In this document: positions 33,747 through 41,110 of the stretch, piece after piece
Layout: every line of letters begins with the position of its first letter
How positions within the stretch are numbered: position 1 is the stretch's first letter
NCBI RefSeq assembly: GCF_900102635.1
Contig: NZ_FMZQ01000019.1
Location: forward strand, 16,184 to 80,183
Source of the DNA: Ectopseudomonas chengduensis
GTDB lineage: Bacteria; Pseudomonadota; Gammaproteobacteria; Pseudomonadales; Pseudomonadaceae
Reading direction: 5' to 3'
DNA: 64,000 nucleotides
Position numbers and translations under genes: made by a program
The notes under the pieces: generated by a model
The model's database searches: none
Seen by the model: only the letters and a program-made list of their open reading frames with translations
Told to the model about the DNA's origin: nothing

Positions 33747-34805
33747 TCAGGCCGACGCGGCGTTGTAGAACAGCTTGGAATCGCGCTGCTCGACCAGCGC
33801 CTGCTCGATGGCCGCCTGGTGCACCTCATCGGCATGCTCTTCGCGCTCTTCGGGTTTGATGCCAAGGCGCTTGAACAGGGCCATGTCCTTGTCCGCCTGC
33901 GGGTTGGCGGTGGTCAGCAGCTTCTCGCCGTAGAAGATCGAGTTGGCGCCGGCCATGAAGGCCAGGGCCTGCATCTGCTCGTTCATCTGCTCGCGGCCGG
34001 CGGACAAACGCACGTGGGACCTGGGCATCATGATTCGCGCCACGGCCAGGGTACGGATGAAGTCGAACGGATCGACGTCCTTCTCCTCGGCCAGCGGCGT
34101 GCCCTTGACCTTGACCAGCATGTTGATCGGCACGCTTTCCGGGTGCTCCGGCAGATTCGCCAGTTGGATCAAGAGCCCTGCGCGATCGTCCACCGACTCG
34201 CCCATGCCGAGGATGCCGCCGGAACAGATCTTCATCCCCGCCTCGCGCACGTAGGCCAGGGTCTGCAGGCGTTCGCCGTAGGTGCGGGTGGTGATGATGT
34301 TGCCGTAGAACTCCGGCGAGGTATCGAGGTTGTGGTTGTAGTAGTCCAGCCCTGCTTCGGCCAGCGCCTGGGTCTGCTCCTGGTCGAGGCGACCGAGGGT
34401 CATGCAGGTTTCCAGGCCGAGCTTTTTCACCCCTTTGACCATTTCCAGCACGTAGGGCATGTCCTTGGCCGACGGATGCTTCCACGCCGCGCCCATGCAG
34501 AAGCGCGTGGAGCCGATGGCCTTGGCCTCGGCGGCGGCCTTGAGCACCTTCTCCACCTCCATCAGCTTTTCCTTGTCCAGGCCGGTGTTGTAGTGGCCGG
34601 ACTGCGGGCAGTACTTGCAGTCTTCCGGGCAGGCGCCGGTCTTGATCGACAGCAGGGTGGAGACCTGCACGCGGTTGGCGTCGAAGTGCGCGCGGTGCAC
34701 CGTCTGCGCCTGGAACAGCAGGTCGTTGAACGGCTGCTCGAACAGCGTGCGAACCTCGGCGAGGCTCCAGTCGTGGCGGGTGGTGATTGCAGCGGTTGCG
34801 CTCAT
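33747..34805 (-). CDS. bioB: Biotin synthase
   Basis: Radical-SAM enzyme that inserts sulfur into dethiobiotin. 352 residues, the same length as I recall for P. aeruginosa BioB. The [4Fe-4S] SAM cluster is held by Cys59, Cys63 and Cys66 (CPEDCKYC). Other blocks are FCMGAAWKHPSAKDMPYV, YYNHNLDTSPEFY and ICSGGILGMGES. The ATG at 34805 gives MSATAAITTRHDW; an upstream ATG would lie in the promoter. It is the first gene of the operon. Confidence 0.97.
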   Translation of the reverse strand: MSATAAITTRHDWSLAEVRTLFEQPFNDLLFQAQTVHRAHFDANRVQVSTLLSIKTGACPEDCKYCPQSGHYNTGLDKEKLMEVEKVLKAAAEAKAIGSTRFCMGAAWKHPSAKDMPYVLEMVKGVKKLGLETCMTLGRLDQEQTQALAEAGLDYYNHNLDTSPEFYGNIITTRTYGERLQTLAYVREAGMKICSGGILGMGESVDDRAGLLIQLANLPEHPESVPINMLVKVKGTPLAEEKDVDPFDFIRTLAVARIMMPRSHVRLSAGREQMNEQMQALAFMAGANSIFYGEKLLTTANPQADKDMALFKRLGIKPEEREEHADEVHQAAIEQALVEQRDSKLFYNAASA

Positions 34806-34872
34806 CTGAGAAGTCCTTCGACGCTTGGTGGCATCTGTTGTCAGGCCCACACGGGGCATTCGGGCTTTGGCC

Positions 34873-34925
34873 ATCATAAGTGGCGATTGGATGCTGTCAA
34901 CCACAACAAAGACACAGGTTTACAT
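34873..34925 (-). promoter_or_regulatory. bio operon promoter with overlapping BirA-type operator
   Basis: On the minus strand TTGACA (plus 34895-34900) and TATGAT (plus 34873-34878) are 16 bases apart, a strong sigma-70 promoter. Overlapping the -35 is an inverted repeat read on the plus strand as TGTCAACC (34895-34902), 14 bases, GGTTTACA (34917-34924). This matches the BirA operator TTGTAAACC-N14/15-GGTTTACAA with one mismatch. BirA with biotinyl-AMP would therefore block the -35 when biotin is plentiful. Confidence 0.8.
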
Positions 34926-34980
34926 GTGATCAATTATTGATCAATAGAACTTATGTCATGGCACAAGGCCAAATGCTTAC

Positions 34981-35168
34981 CAGGCCGCTGAAAAACGTAG
35001 GCGACGACTGCATGGATGCAGGAGGTAGAGCGGAGCAGGAAGCCCGAGCCGAGGCAGCCAGTGCAAGGCAAAAACAGGCGAAAAAGCGGAGTTTACGAGC
35101 TGTAAATGAGCATTTTGAGGCTGTTTTTAACGCAGCAATGGCAACGCAGGTAGTTTTTCAACAGCCTG
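34981..35168. mobile_element. MITE-like element, 188 bp, with terminal inverted repeats and TTAC duplication
   Basis: Left end CAGGCCGCTGAAAAAC (34981-34996) and right end GTTTTTCAACAGCCTG (35153-35168) are inverted copies with two mismatches in 16. TTAC stands directly outside both ends (34977-34980 and 35169-35172), as expected for a target duplication. The interior does not encode a transposase. I recognise the sequence style as a dispersed Pseudomonas repeat, but the parent IS is unknown. It ends 25 bases before the small membrane protein gene and may carry its promoter. Confidence 0.7.
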
Positions 35169-35193
35169 TTACCCCTCCAACAGGATGTTCTGC

Positions 35194-35487
35194 ATGCAAG
35201 TAGAAGGTTTTTTCGAAGGACTCGGCGAAGCGCTGGGCCGTGCCATCCGTTTCATCGTCGATATGCTGTCCGGCGTGCTGGGCGCCATGGCCGACGCCAT
35301 CGACGACTTTCTCCAGGGTATGGCCAGGGCCATTGGCATGGACGTGTCGATTTTCAGCATCATCCTGCTGATCATCGGCCTGCTGTTTCTGTTCAGCGGC
35401 GCTCGTTCACTGTTGCGCGGCTCGATCATCGGCGGGGTGATCTGGCTGTTTCTCGGTCTGATCGTAATGGGCTGGCTCATCCGCTGA
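35194..35487 (+). CDS. Small membrane protein, unknown function
   Basis: 97 residues from the ATG at 35194, which has AGGA eight bases before it; an in-frame ATG three codons upstream is possible. The N-terminal half is amphipathic (FFEGLGEALGRAIRFIVDMLSGVLGAMADAIDDF), and the C-terminal half has two strongly hydrophobic segments (about residues 51-67 and 75-95) ending in a single Arg. I do not recognise the family. It sits between the MITE and the comF gene, which follows 43 bases later on the same strand. Confidence 0.65.
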   Translation: MQVEGFFEGLGEALGRAIRFIVDMLSGVLGAMADAIDDFLQGMARAIGMDVSIFSIILLIIGLLFLFSGARSLLRGSIIGGVIWLFLGLIVMGWLIR

Positions 35488-35530
35488 CGCTGACTAAACT
35501 TCAGGCACCACTGCTCATGGACGAGCCGCC

Positions 35531-36271
35531 ATGCCTCCGTTTGATCTCACCGTTCTGCAACGCCTTGCCTGGTTACGCCAACGCCGCCATTGCCAGCTCT
35601 GCGACGAAGCCACCGATCACCCCACGCACAGCATCTGCACGGCTTGCGAATCCGAACTGCCCTGGCTCGGGGCGCAATGTCAGATCTGTGCGGTGCCATT
35701 GCCGGCACACGGCATGATCTGCGGCGCCTGCCAATCGAAACCACCGAGTTTCAGCCGCGTGGAAGCGCCCTGGCGCTATGCCTTTCCCGTCGACAACCTG
35801 ATCACCCGCTTCAAGCACCAGGCGCAATGGCCGCACGGTCGTCTGCTCGCCGAACTGCTGGCCGAACACCTTAGCCATGCCTATGACGAAGGCCTGCCAC
35901 GACCACAGGCGCTACTGCCGGTGCCGCTGGCCCGCAAGCGCCAGCGACGACGCGGCTTCAATCAGGCACAGATGCTCGCCGACTGGCTGGGCGCCAGCCT
36001 GCACCTGCCGGTGCAACATGAATGGCTCCAGCGCCGCGTCGATACACCCGCACAGCAAGGGTTGGATGCCGCAACGCGCAAGCGCAATCTGCGTCAGGCC
36101 TTCAGTCTGGAACTGCAAGCCAAGGTCGCCGGCGCTCATCTGGCGCTGGTCGACGATGTGCTCACCACCGGCGCCACGGCGGGGGTGCTCGCCCACCTGC
36201 TGCGTCGCGCCGGCGCCCTGCGCGTCGATGTGTATTGCCTGGCACGCACGCCACGGCCGGGCGATGGCTGA
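35531..36271 (+). CDS. ComF-family phosphoribosyltransferase-like protein
   Basis: 246 residues. An N-terminal zinc-ribbon-like segment has paired cysteines (CQLCDE, ICTACES, CQICAV, ICGACQS, about residues 20-75), followed by a phosphoribosyltransferase domain with RGFNQAQMLADWL and the PRPP loop LALVDDVLTTGATAG. This is the ComF/GntX pattern, linked to DNA uptake or use of DNA as a nutrient. Exact chemistry in the family is unclear. It precedes modE by 61 bases on the same strand. Confidence 0.9.
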   Translation: MPPFDLTVLQRLAWLRQRRHCQLCDEATDHPTHSICTACESELPWLGAQCQICAVPLPAHGMICGACQSKPPSFSRVEAPWRYAFPVDNLITRFKHQAQWPHGRLLAELLAEHLSHAYDEGLPRPQALLPVPLARKRQRRRGFNQAQMLADWLGASLHLPVQHEWLQRRVDTPAQQGLDAATRKRNLRQAFSLELQAKVAGAHLALVDDVLTTGATAGVLAHLLRRAGALRVDVYCLARTPRPGDG

Positions 36272-36332
36272 CTTGACGCGCCAGGCGCAGTCACGCACCG
36301 TGCCCAGCATTCTCCCTGGCCACGCCTGAACC

Positions 36333-37097
36333 ATGTCGCAGCTCGATTCCATCGCCCAATTGCTCAGCCGCCGCCCGAAACGCCTGGCGCTGCTCGAGCA
36401 GATTGCCGAACAAGGCTCCATCACCCGCGCCGCCAAGGCCGCCGGGCTGAGCTACAAGGCCGCCTGGGACGCCATCGATGAGCTGAACAACCTGTCCGAG
36501 CAGCCCCTGGTCAGCCGCAATGTCGGCGGCAAAGGTGGCGGTGGCGCACGCCTGACGCCAGCAGGCGAGCGCCTGCTGGCACTGCAACAACGCCTGCAGG
36601 CGCTGCAGGTGCAACTGCTGCAGGCCGCCGGTGACGACGCCGACCTGGAGCTGCTCGGCCGCCTGATGCTGCGCACCAGCGCGCGCAACCAACTGACCGG
36701 CCGCGTGCGCGCGATTCACGCCCACGGGCACAACGATCTGATCGACATAGAACTACCAGGCGGCAGCCGCCTGCAGGCGCAGATCACCCATGACAGTACG
36801 GAAAACCTGCAGCTGAGCGAAGGCAGCAGCGTGGTCGCGCTGATCAAGGCTGGCTGGCTGGAATTGCAGCCACTACAGGCTCCCCGTGCAGAACAGCACA
36901 ACGCACTCGAAGGCCGTATCGAACAGATTCTGCCGGCCAGCGATGGCCCCAGCGACGTGCGCATCGGCCTGCCTAATGGTCAGACCCTGTGTGCCCTGCT
37001 CGAATCCGTTCGCCTGGCCGAGCTGGGCCTGCGCGTCGGCGATCCGGTGCGCGCGCAGTTCGCCGCCAGTCAGGTGCTGCTCGGCACGCAGCTGTAG
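36333..37097 (+). CDS. modE: Molybdate-responsive regulator ModE
   Basis: 254 residues. The N-terminal LysR-like winged helix is at about 15-100 (RLALLEQIAEQGSITRAAKAAGLSYKAAWDAIDELNNL, then RNVGGKGGGGARLTPAGERLL), followed by two Mop/TOBE molybdate-binding repeats (about 120-185 and 190-254; TSARNQLTGRVRAIHAHGHNDLIDIEL). It would repress molybdate uptake genes when molybdate is bound. No mod transport genes are in the window. Confidence 0.93.
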   Translation: MSQLDSIAQLLSRRPKRLALLEQIAEQGSITRAAKAAGLSYKAAWDAIDELNNLSEQPLVSRNVGGKGGGGARLTPAGERLLALQQRLQALQVQLLQAAGDDADLELLGRLMLRTSARNQLTGRVRAIHAHGHNDLIDIELPGGSRLQAQITHDSTENLQLSEGSSVVALIKAGWLELQPLQAPRAEQHNALEGRIEQILPASDGPSDVRIGLPNGQTLCALLESVRLAELGLRVGDPVRAQFAASQVLLGTQL

Positions 37098-37189
37098 GGC
37101 GGGTGCACCCCGCCAGTCATTTCAGCGGCGGGTTGCCCCCGCCTTACTGCAAGACTAATAACGCCAACGGCGGGTTACACCCGCCCTAG
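37095..37189. repeat. Inverted repeat pair of the GGCGGGTT family after modE
   Basis: TAGGGCGGGTGCACCCCGCC starts on the modE stop codon and is answered by GGCGGGTTACACCCGCCCTA ending at 37188. A third unit (GCGGCGGGTTGCCCCCGCC) lies between. The same family is seen at 3514-3561. Confidence 0.8.
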
Positions 37190-37237
37190 GTTTAGCGCAA
37201 GCCGGTAGACTGGGCGCCCACTCACGCGGAGCCGCTC

Positions 37238-38212
37238 ATGAGCCATCCTTTTTCCACCCTCACCCCGGATCTGGTGCTCGATGCCGTGGAGAGTCTTGGC
37301 TACCTCAGCGACGCCCGCGTATTGGCACTCAACAGCTACGAGAACCGCGTCTATCAAGTCGGTATCGAGGACGAAACGCCGCTGATCGCCAAGTTCTATC
37401 GCCCGGACCGCTGGAGCGATGCGGCGATCCGCGAGGAGCACAGTTTCAGCGCCGAGCTGGCCGAGCATGAGGTCCCGGTGGTAGCGCCCCTGGAGCGCGA
37501 TGGCGAGACACTATTCGAGCACGGTGGCTTCCGTTTCGCCCTGTTCCCGCGCCGGGGCGGTCGCGCACCCGAGCCGGGCAACCTCGAGCAACTGTACCGC
37601 CTCGGCCAGTTGCTCGGACGCATGCACGCCATCGGTGCCAGCCGTCCTTTCGCTCATCGCGAAACCCTGGCGGTGGACAACTTCGGCCATGCGGCCCTGG
37701 CCTCCCTGCTCGACGGCGGCTTCGTGCCGCGCAGCCTGCTGCCCGCCTACGAGTCGGTAGCGCGCGATCTGCTCGCCCGCCTCGATGAACTGTTCGCCCG
37801 CGTGCGCTACACGCCGATTCGCCTGCACGGCGACTGCCACCCAGGCAACCTGTTACACCGCGACGACGCCTTCCATGTCGTCGACCTCGACGACTGCCGC
37901 ATGGGCCCGGCGGTGCAGGATCTGTGGATGATGCTGGCCGGCGAGCGTCATGAGCGCCTTGGTCAGTTGGCCGAACTGGTCGACGGTTATCAGGAATTCC
38001 ATGACTTCGCCGCCCGCGAGTTGCCACTGATCGAGGGCCTGCGCGCCCTGCGTCTGATGCATCACAGTGCCTGGATCGCCCGCCGCTGGGACGACCCGGC
38101 ATTCCCCCTGGCCTTCCCCTGGTTTGCCGGCGAGCGCTACTGGGGCGATCAGATTCTCGCCCTGCGCGAACAGATGGCAGCTCTGGATGAAGAGCCGCTG
38201 CGACTGTTCTGA
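37238..38212 (+). CDS. srkA: Stress response serine/threonine protein kinase SrkA (YihE)
   Basis: Choline-kinase-fold protein kinase of 324 residues that protects cells under envelope or oxidative stress in E. coli. The phosphate-binding N-lobe has NSYENRVYQVGIEDETPLIAKFYRP. The catalytic loop is IRLHGDCHPGNLLHR with the base Asp, and the metal Asp is in VVDLDDCRMGP. Length and blocks fit YihE/SrkA. It is followed by a repeat-rich gap. Confidence 0.92.
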   Translation: MSHPFSTLTPDLVLDAVESLGYLSDARVLALNSYENRVYQVGIEDETPLIAKFYRPDRWSDAAIREEHSFSAELAEHEVPVVAPLERDGETLFEHGGFRFALFPRRGGRAPEPGNLEQLYRLGQLLGRMHAIGASRPFAHRETLAVDNFGHAALASLLDGGFVPRSLLPAYESVARDLLARLDELFARVRYTPIRLHGDCHPGNLLHRDDAFHVVDLDDCRMGPAVQDLWMMLAGERHERLGQLAELVDGYQEFHDFAARELPLIEGLRALRLMHHSAWIARRWDDPAFPLAFPWFAGERYWGDQILALREQMAALDEEPLRLF

Positions 38213-38562
38213 GCCGATGACATCCGGGACCGCAGTTCCCGGATTGCATCCGGGCTGCGCACTGAAGCTTTTGCGGCTGAAGCGGAATGCCGCCCAGCCG
38301 CTCCTACAGGTGTTCACCGGCCCCGTAGGAGCGGCTTCAACCGCGATGCTTTCGGTTCCATCCCAGGGCTCCGGATTGCATAAGGGTTACCAGCGACCGC
38401 GCCCCCCCCGTATGACCAATACAGTTGCGCACGCCGCGTAAAGTTTGCCTTACGACTTTGCCGGCGCTTTGGTATACGGAAAAAGCTGAACGAACAGACA
38501 AGGCGGCGGACAGAGCGCTAGAATTTCGCGGCAACCGTTAGCTGCCTAACCAAGGATTCTCG
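38213..38562. other. Intergenic repeats and rarD upstream region
   Basis: Positions 38220-38260 hold an imperfect CCGG-type hairpin (CCCGGATTGCATCCGGG), and 38268-38345 a pair of GCGGCTGAAGCGG / GGAGCGGCTTCAACCGC units of the REP type. From about 38400 to 38562 the DNA is less repetitive and should contain the rarD promoter. No gene seen. Confidence 0.65.
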
Positions 38563-39456
38563 ATGGCTACCGCCAACCCGCAACGCGGGTACGTTCTGGG
38601 CCTTACCGCCTACATCATCTGGGGCCTGTTCCCGCTCTACTTCAAAGCCCTGCAAAGCGTCCCGGCGATGGAAATCATCGTGCACCGCGTGCTCTGGTCC
38701 GCGCTGTTCGGTGGCCTGTTGCTGCTCGTCTGGAAGCACCCTGGCTGGTGGCGCGAGCTGCGCGACAATCCCAAACGCCTGGCAGTGCTGGCCGGCTGCG
38801 GCCTGCTGATCGCGACCAACTGGCTGGTGTACGTGTGGGCGGTAAACAATGACCGCATGATCGAGGCCAGCCTGGGCTACTACATCAACCCGTTGATCAA
38901 CGTGTTGCTCGGCCTGCTGATTCTCGGCGAGCGCCTGCGCCGCCTGCAGTGGCTGGCCGTCGCCTTGGCCGCGCTGGGCGTGCTGCAGCAGCTATGGCAG
39001 GTCGGCAGCCTGCCCTGGGTGTCGCTGGTGCTGGCGCTGACCTTCGGTTTCTATGGATTGATTCGCAAGCAGGCGCCCGTGGCGGCACTGCCCGGGCTGG
39101 TGGTGGAAACCTGGCTGCTGGTGCCGGTGGCGCTGGCCTGGCTGGCTCTGCACCCTGCGGCGATGAGCAGCCAGGCAAGTTTCTGGACCAGTAGCGAAGC
39201 ACTATGGCTGGCCGCCGCCGGGCCGATCACCCTGGTGCCGCTAGTGTGCTTCAACGCCGCGGCGCGGCATCTGCCCTACACCACGTTGGGCTTCCTGCAA
39301 TACCTGGCTCCGACCCTGGTACTGCTGCAGGCCATCCTGCTGTTCGATGAACACTTCTCGCCGAGCACCCTGCTGGCGTTCGCCTGCATCTGGGCCGGGC
39401 TTTTTGTATACAGCCTGGATATCTGGCTGAACCTGCGCAAGCGCTCGAACGGTTAA
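38563..39456 (+). CDS. rarD: RarD, EamA-family drug/metabolite transporter
   Basis: Ten-segment inner membrane transporter of 297 residues. It begins RGYVLGLTAYIIWGLFPLYFKAL, the RarD signature, followed by EIIVHRVLWSALFG, NWLVYVWAVNN and ASLGYYINPLINVLLGLLILGERL, and in the second half PLVCFNAAARHLPYTTLGFLQYLAPTLVLL. It was first named for chloramphenicol sensitivity; its natural substrate is unknown. Confidence 0.94.
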   Translation: MATANPQRGYVLGLTAYIIWGLFPLYFKALQSVPAMEIIVHRVLWSALFGGLLLLVWKHPGWWRELRDNPKRLAVLAGCGLLIATNWLVYVWAVNNDRMIEASLGYYINPLINVLLGLLILGERLRRLQWLAVALAALGVLQQLWQVGSLPWVSLVLALTFGFYGLIRKQAPVAALPGLVVETWLLVPVALAWLALHPAAMSSQASFWTSSEALWLAAAGPITLVPLVCFNAAARHLPYTTLGFLQYLAPTLVLLQAILLFDEHFSPSTLLAFACIWAGLFVYSLDIWLNLRKRSNG

Positions 39457-39751
39457 CCCGGCGGTGCGCACGGCGCACCCTACGATTCCGCGCCGAGCAT
39501 CCTCGTAGGGTGCGCTGCGCGCACCGGCTTCTCTTTCACTGAACAAAAAATATCCATCCACCGCCAGGCCGCGCCAGCCTTGGGGCGGCGTCTTTCACCC
39601 CCGGCTTATCCACAGATCCATCCCCGGCATTTGTGCACAAGACATTGATCCTGTTGAACTTTTAGCCAGCCAATGAAAAACCCCGGGGCACTAAGCTGTG
39701 CGCCGGGGCTCCCCAGTTTATCCACAGGCTGATCCACCTATACCGGGGATA
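39457..39751. other. Intergenic stretch between convergent rarD and gcvR-like genes
   Basis: Contains a pair of GGTGCGCA...GCACC units with GTAGGGTGCGC (39462-39525), then the terminator hairpin at 39676-39711. TTATCCACAG occurs twice (near 39606 and 39719), which is DnaA-box-like but without clustering. No gene seen. Confidence 0.6.
39676..39711 (-). terminator. Terminator after the gcvR-like gene
   Basis: On the minus strand AGCCCCGGCGCAC pairs with GTGCCCCGGGG (one mismatch), loop AGCTTA, followed by TTTTTCATT. It stands 41 bases beyond the stop codon at 39752. Confidence 0.75.
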
Positions 39752-40270
39752 TCAATCCTCGGCGCGCAGGTTCAGCTCCACCATCAGATCGTCGGCCAGG
39801 GTCTCCAGACGCGCCTGCAACTGCTCCAGGGGCAGCGTCTCCGGCACGGCCAGCAGCGCTTCGGCGGTGAACAGCAGTTCGCCGCTCATCGGCGCCGGCG
39901 CCACTTCGGTCAGCAGGCTCTCCAGGTTGACGCCCTGCTCGGCCAGCACGCGGGTGATGTCGCGGACAATACCGGGACGGTCGTTGCCCACCAGCTCCAG
40001 ACGAATCGAGGTGAAACGCCCACCCGGCTCGCTACCGCTGGCCGCCAGCTGCACGCGGATGCCCTGGGCGCTCAGCGCTTCCAGGTCCTTGATCAGACCG
40101 CCGTGCGCCTCGGCCGGCACATCCACGCGCACGATTCCGGCGAACTGCCCGGCCATGCGCGCCATGCGGCTTTCCAGCCAGTTGCCCCCATGATTAGCCA
40201 CGCAGCCGGCCAGACGCTCGACCAGACCCGGTTGGTCCTCGGCAATCACCGTCAGTACCAGATGGTCCAT
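39752..40270 (-). CDS. ACT-domain protein, glycine cleavage repressor GcvR-like
   Basis: 172 residues forming two ACT domains: about 1-80 (DHLVLTVIAEDQPGLVERLAGCVANHGGNWLESRMARMAGQFAG) and 85-170 (RLELVGNDRPGIVRDITRVLAEQGVNLESL). This is the GcvR arrangement, in which glycine binding is thought to relieve inhibition of the activator GcvA. No gcv gene is nearby, so the target is inferred. It is followed by the GNAT gene upstream on the same strand (33-base gap). Confidence 0.88.
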   Translation of the reverse strand: MDHLVLTVIAEDQPGLVERLAGCVANHGGNWLESRMARMAGQFAGIVRVDVPAEAHGGLIKDLEALSAQGIRVQLAASGSEPGGRFTSIRLELVGNDRPGIVRDITRVLAEQGVNLESLLTEVAPAPMSGELLFTAEALLAVPETLPLEQLQARLETLADDLMVELNLRAED

Positions 40271-40303
40271 GTACTACCTCACTCGTTCACAGGATTGGGA
40301 AGG

Positions 40304-40753
40304 TCAGCCGCGTAGCGACAACCAGTAGGTGAAGAACTGCTCGTCACGCACGTAGCCAAGACGCTCGTAAAGGCGCTGGCCGGCCAGATTGGTCCTCGCC
40401 GTTTCCAGTTGCAGACCGCAGGCGCCGGTCGCCTCGGCATGCGCGCGGGCGGCATTCATCAGCGCCTCGCCAACGCCCAAGCGGCGCGCGCTTTCATCGA
40501 CATATAGATCGCTGAGCAACCAAGCCGGTTCCAGCGCCAACGAAGAATGAAAGGGATAGAGCTGCACGAACCCCTGTGCGGCGCCCTGCTCGCTCCGGGC
40601 GATGAACAACTGCGAATCCCCGCGCTGCAGGCGCAGACCAAGGAAGGCGGCAATCTCCGCCTCGTCGCGCGGCACTTGATAGAAACGCAGATAGCCAGCA
40701 AACAGACGGGTGAGATCGGCAAGGTCGGCAGTAACAGTGGCAGATACCGTCAT
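40304..40753 (-). CDS. GNAT-family N-acetyltransferase
   Basis: 149 residues. The acetyl-CoA pyrophosphate loop is VDESARRLGVGEALMNAARAHAE (about 80-103), the acceptor region LSDLYVDE precedes it, and ETARTNLAGQRLYERLGYVRDEQF completes the fold. I chose the ATG at 40753 (MTVSATVTADLADL); an earlier start adds 27 residues without family character. Substrate unknown. Confidence 0.87.
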   Translation of the reverse strand: MTVSATVTADLADLTRLFAGYLRFYQVPRDEAEIAAFLGLRLQRGDSQLFIARSEQGAAQGFVQLYPFHSSLALEPAWLLSDLYVDESARRLGVGEALMNAARAHAEATGACGLQLETARTNLAGQRLYERLGYVRDEQFFTYWLSLRG

Positions 40754-41110
40754 GGCGGGCTCCAAGATGCTCGAAAAGCAGTATAGGCGAGGAGGCGTAG
40801 GCCATATTGGCGCGGTTGTCAGTAGCCCACTCAATTAATCGTGTACGTTTTTGCATTTTTTATGAAACAATAGCGAACTTTTTTGAACACAACGCGTACT
40901 TCTCGTGACCGTAATCAGTCTTTTGGTCGCAGTCTGACGCACACCCACTGCATTTCCCCGGAATCTTGATGTAGTATGCCGCGCCACGGACTACAAGACG
41001 GCCAGACCGTCTCCGACGAGCCTCTCTGAAAGCGCAGGCGTTGACCCGCAGGTCGTTTTCAGAGGTGCCCGAAGCGGCGATTGAGTAAAGCTCAGATAGT
41101 GAGGCAAGTG
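40754..41110. other. Upstream region of glcB, no gene seen
   Basis: 357 bases between the GNAT gene and glcB. The left part (about 40835-40890) is AT-rich and suits the GNAT promoter. The right part leads to glcB with no recognised operator. No open frame with a ribosome site was found. Confidence 0.5.

Noticed and set aside
34880..35203. Open frame of 107 codons on the plus strand
   Set aside because: It lies almost wholly inside the MITE-like element and the bio promoter, has no ribosome site and no protein-like composition.
39600..39735. TTATCCACAG words as a possible replication origin or DnaA cluster
   Set aside because: Only two copies with no AT-rich unwinding region and no dnaA, gidA or rnpA genes nearby.
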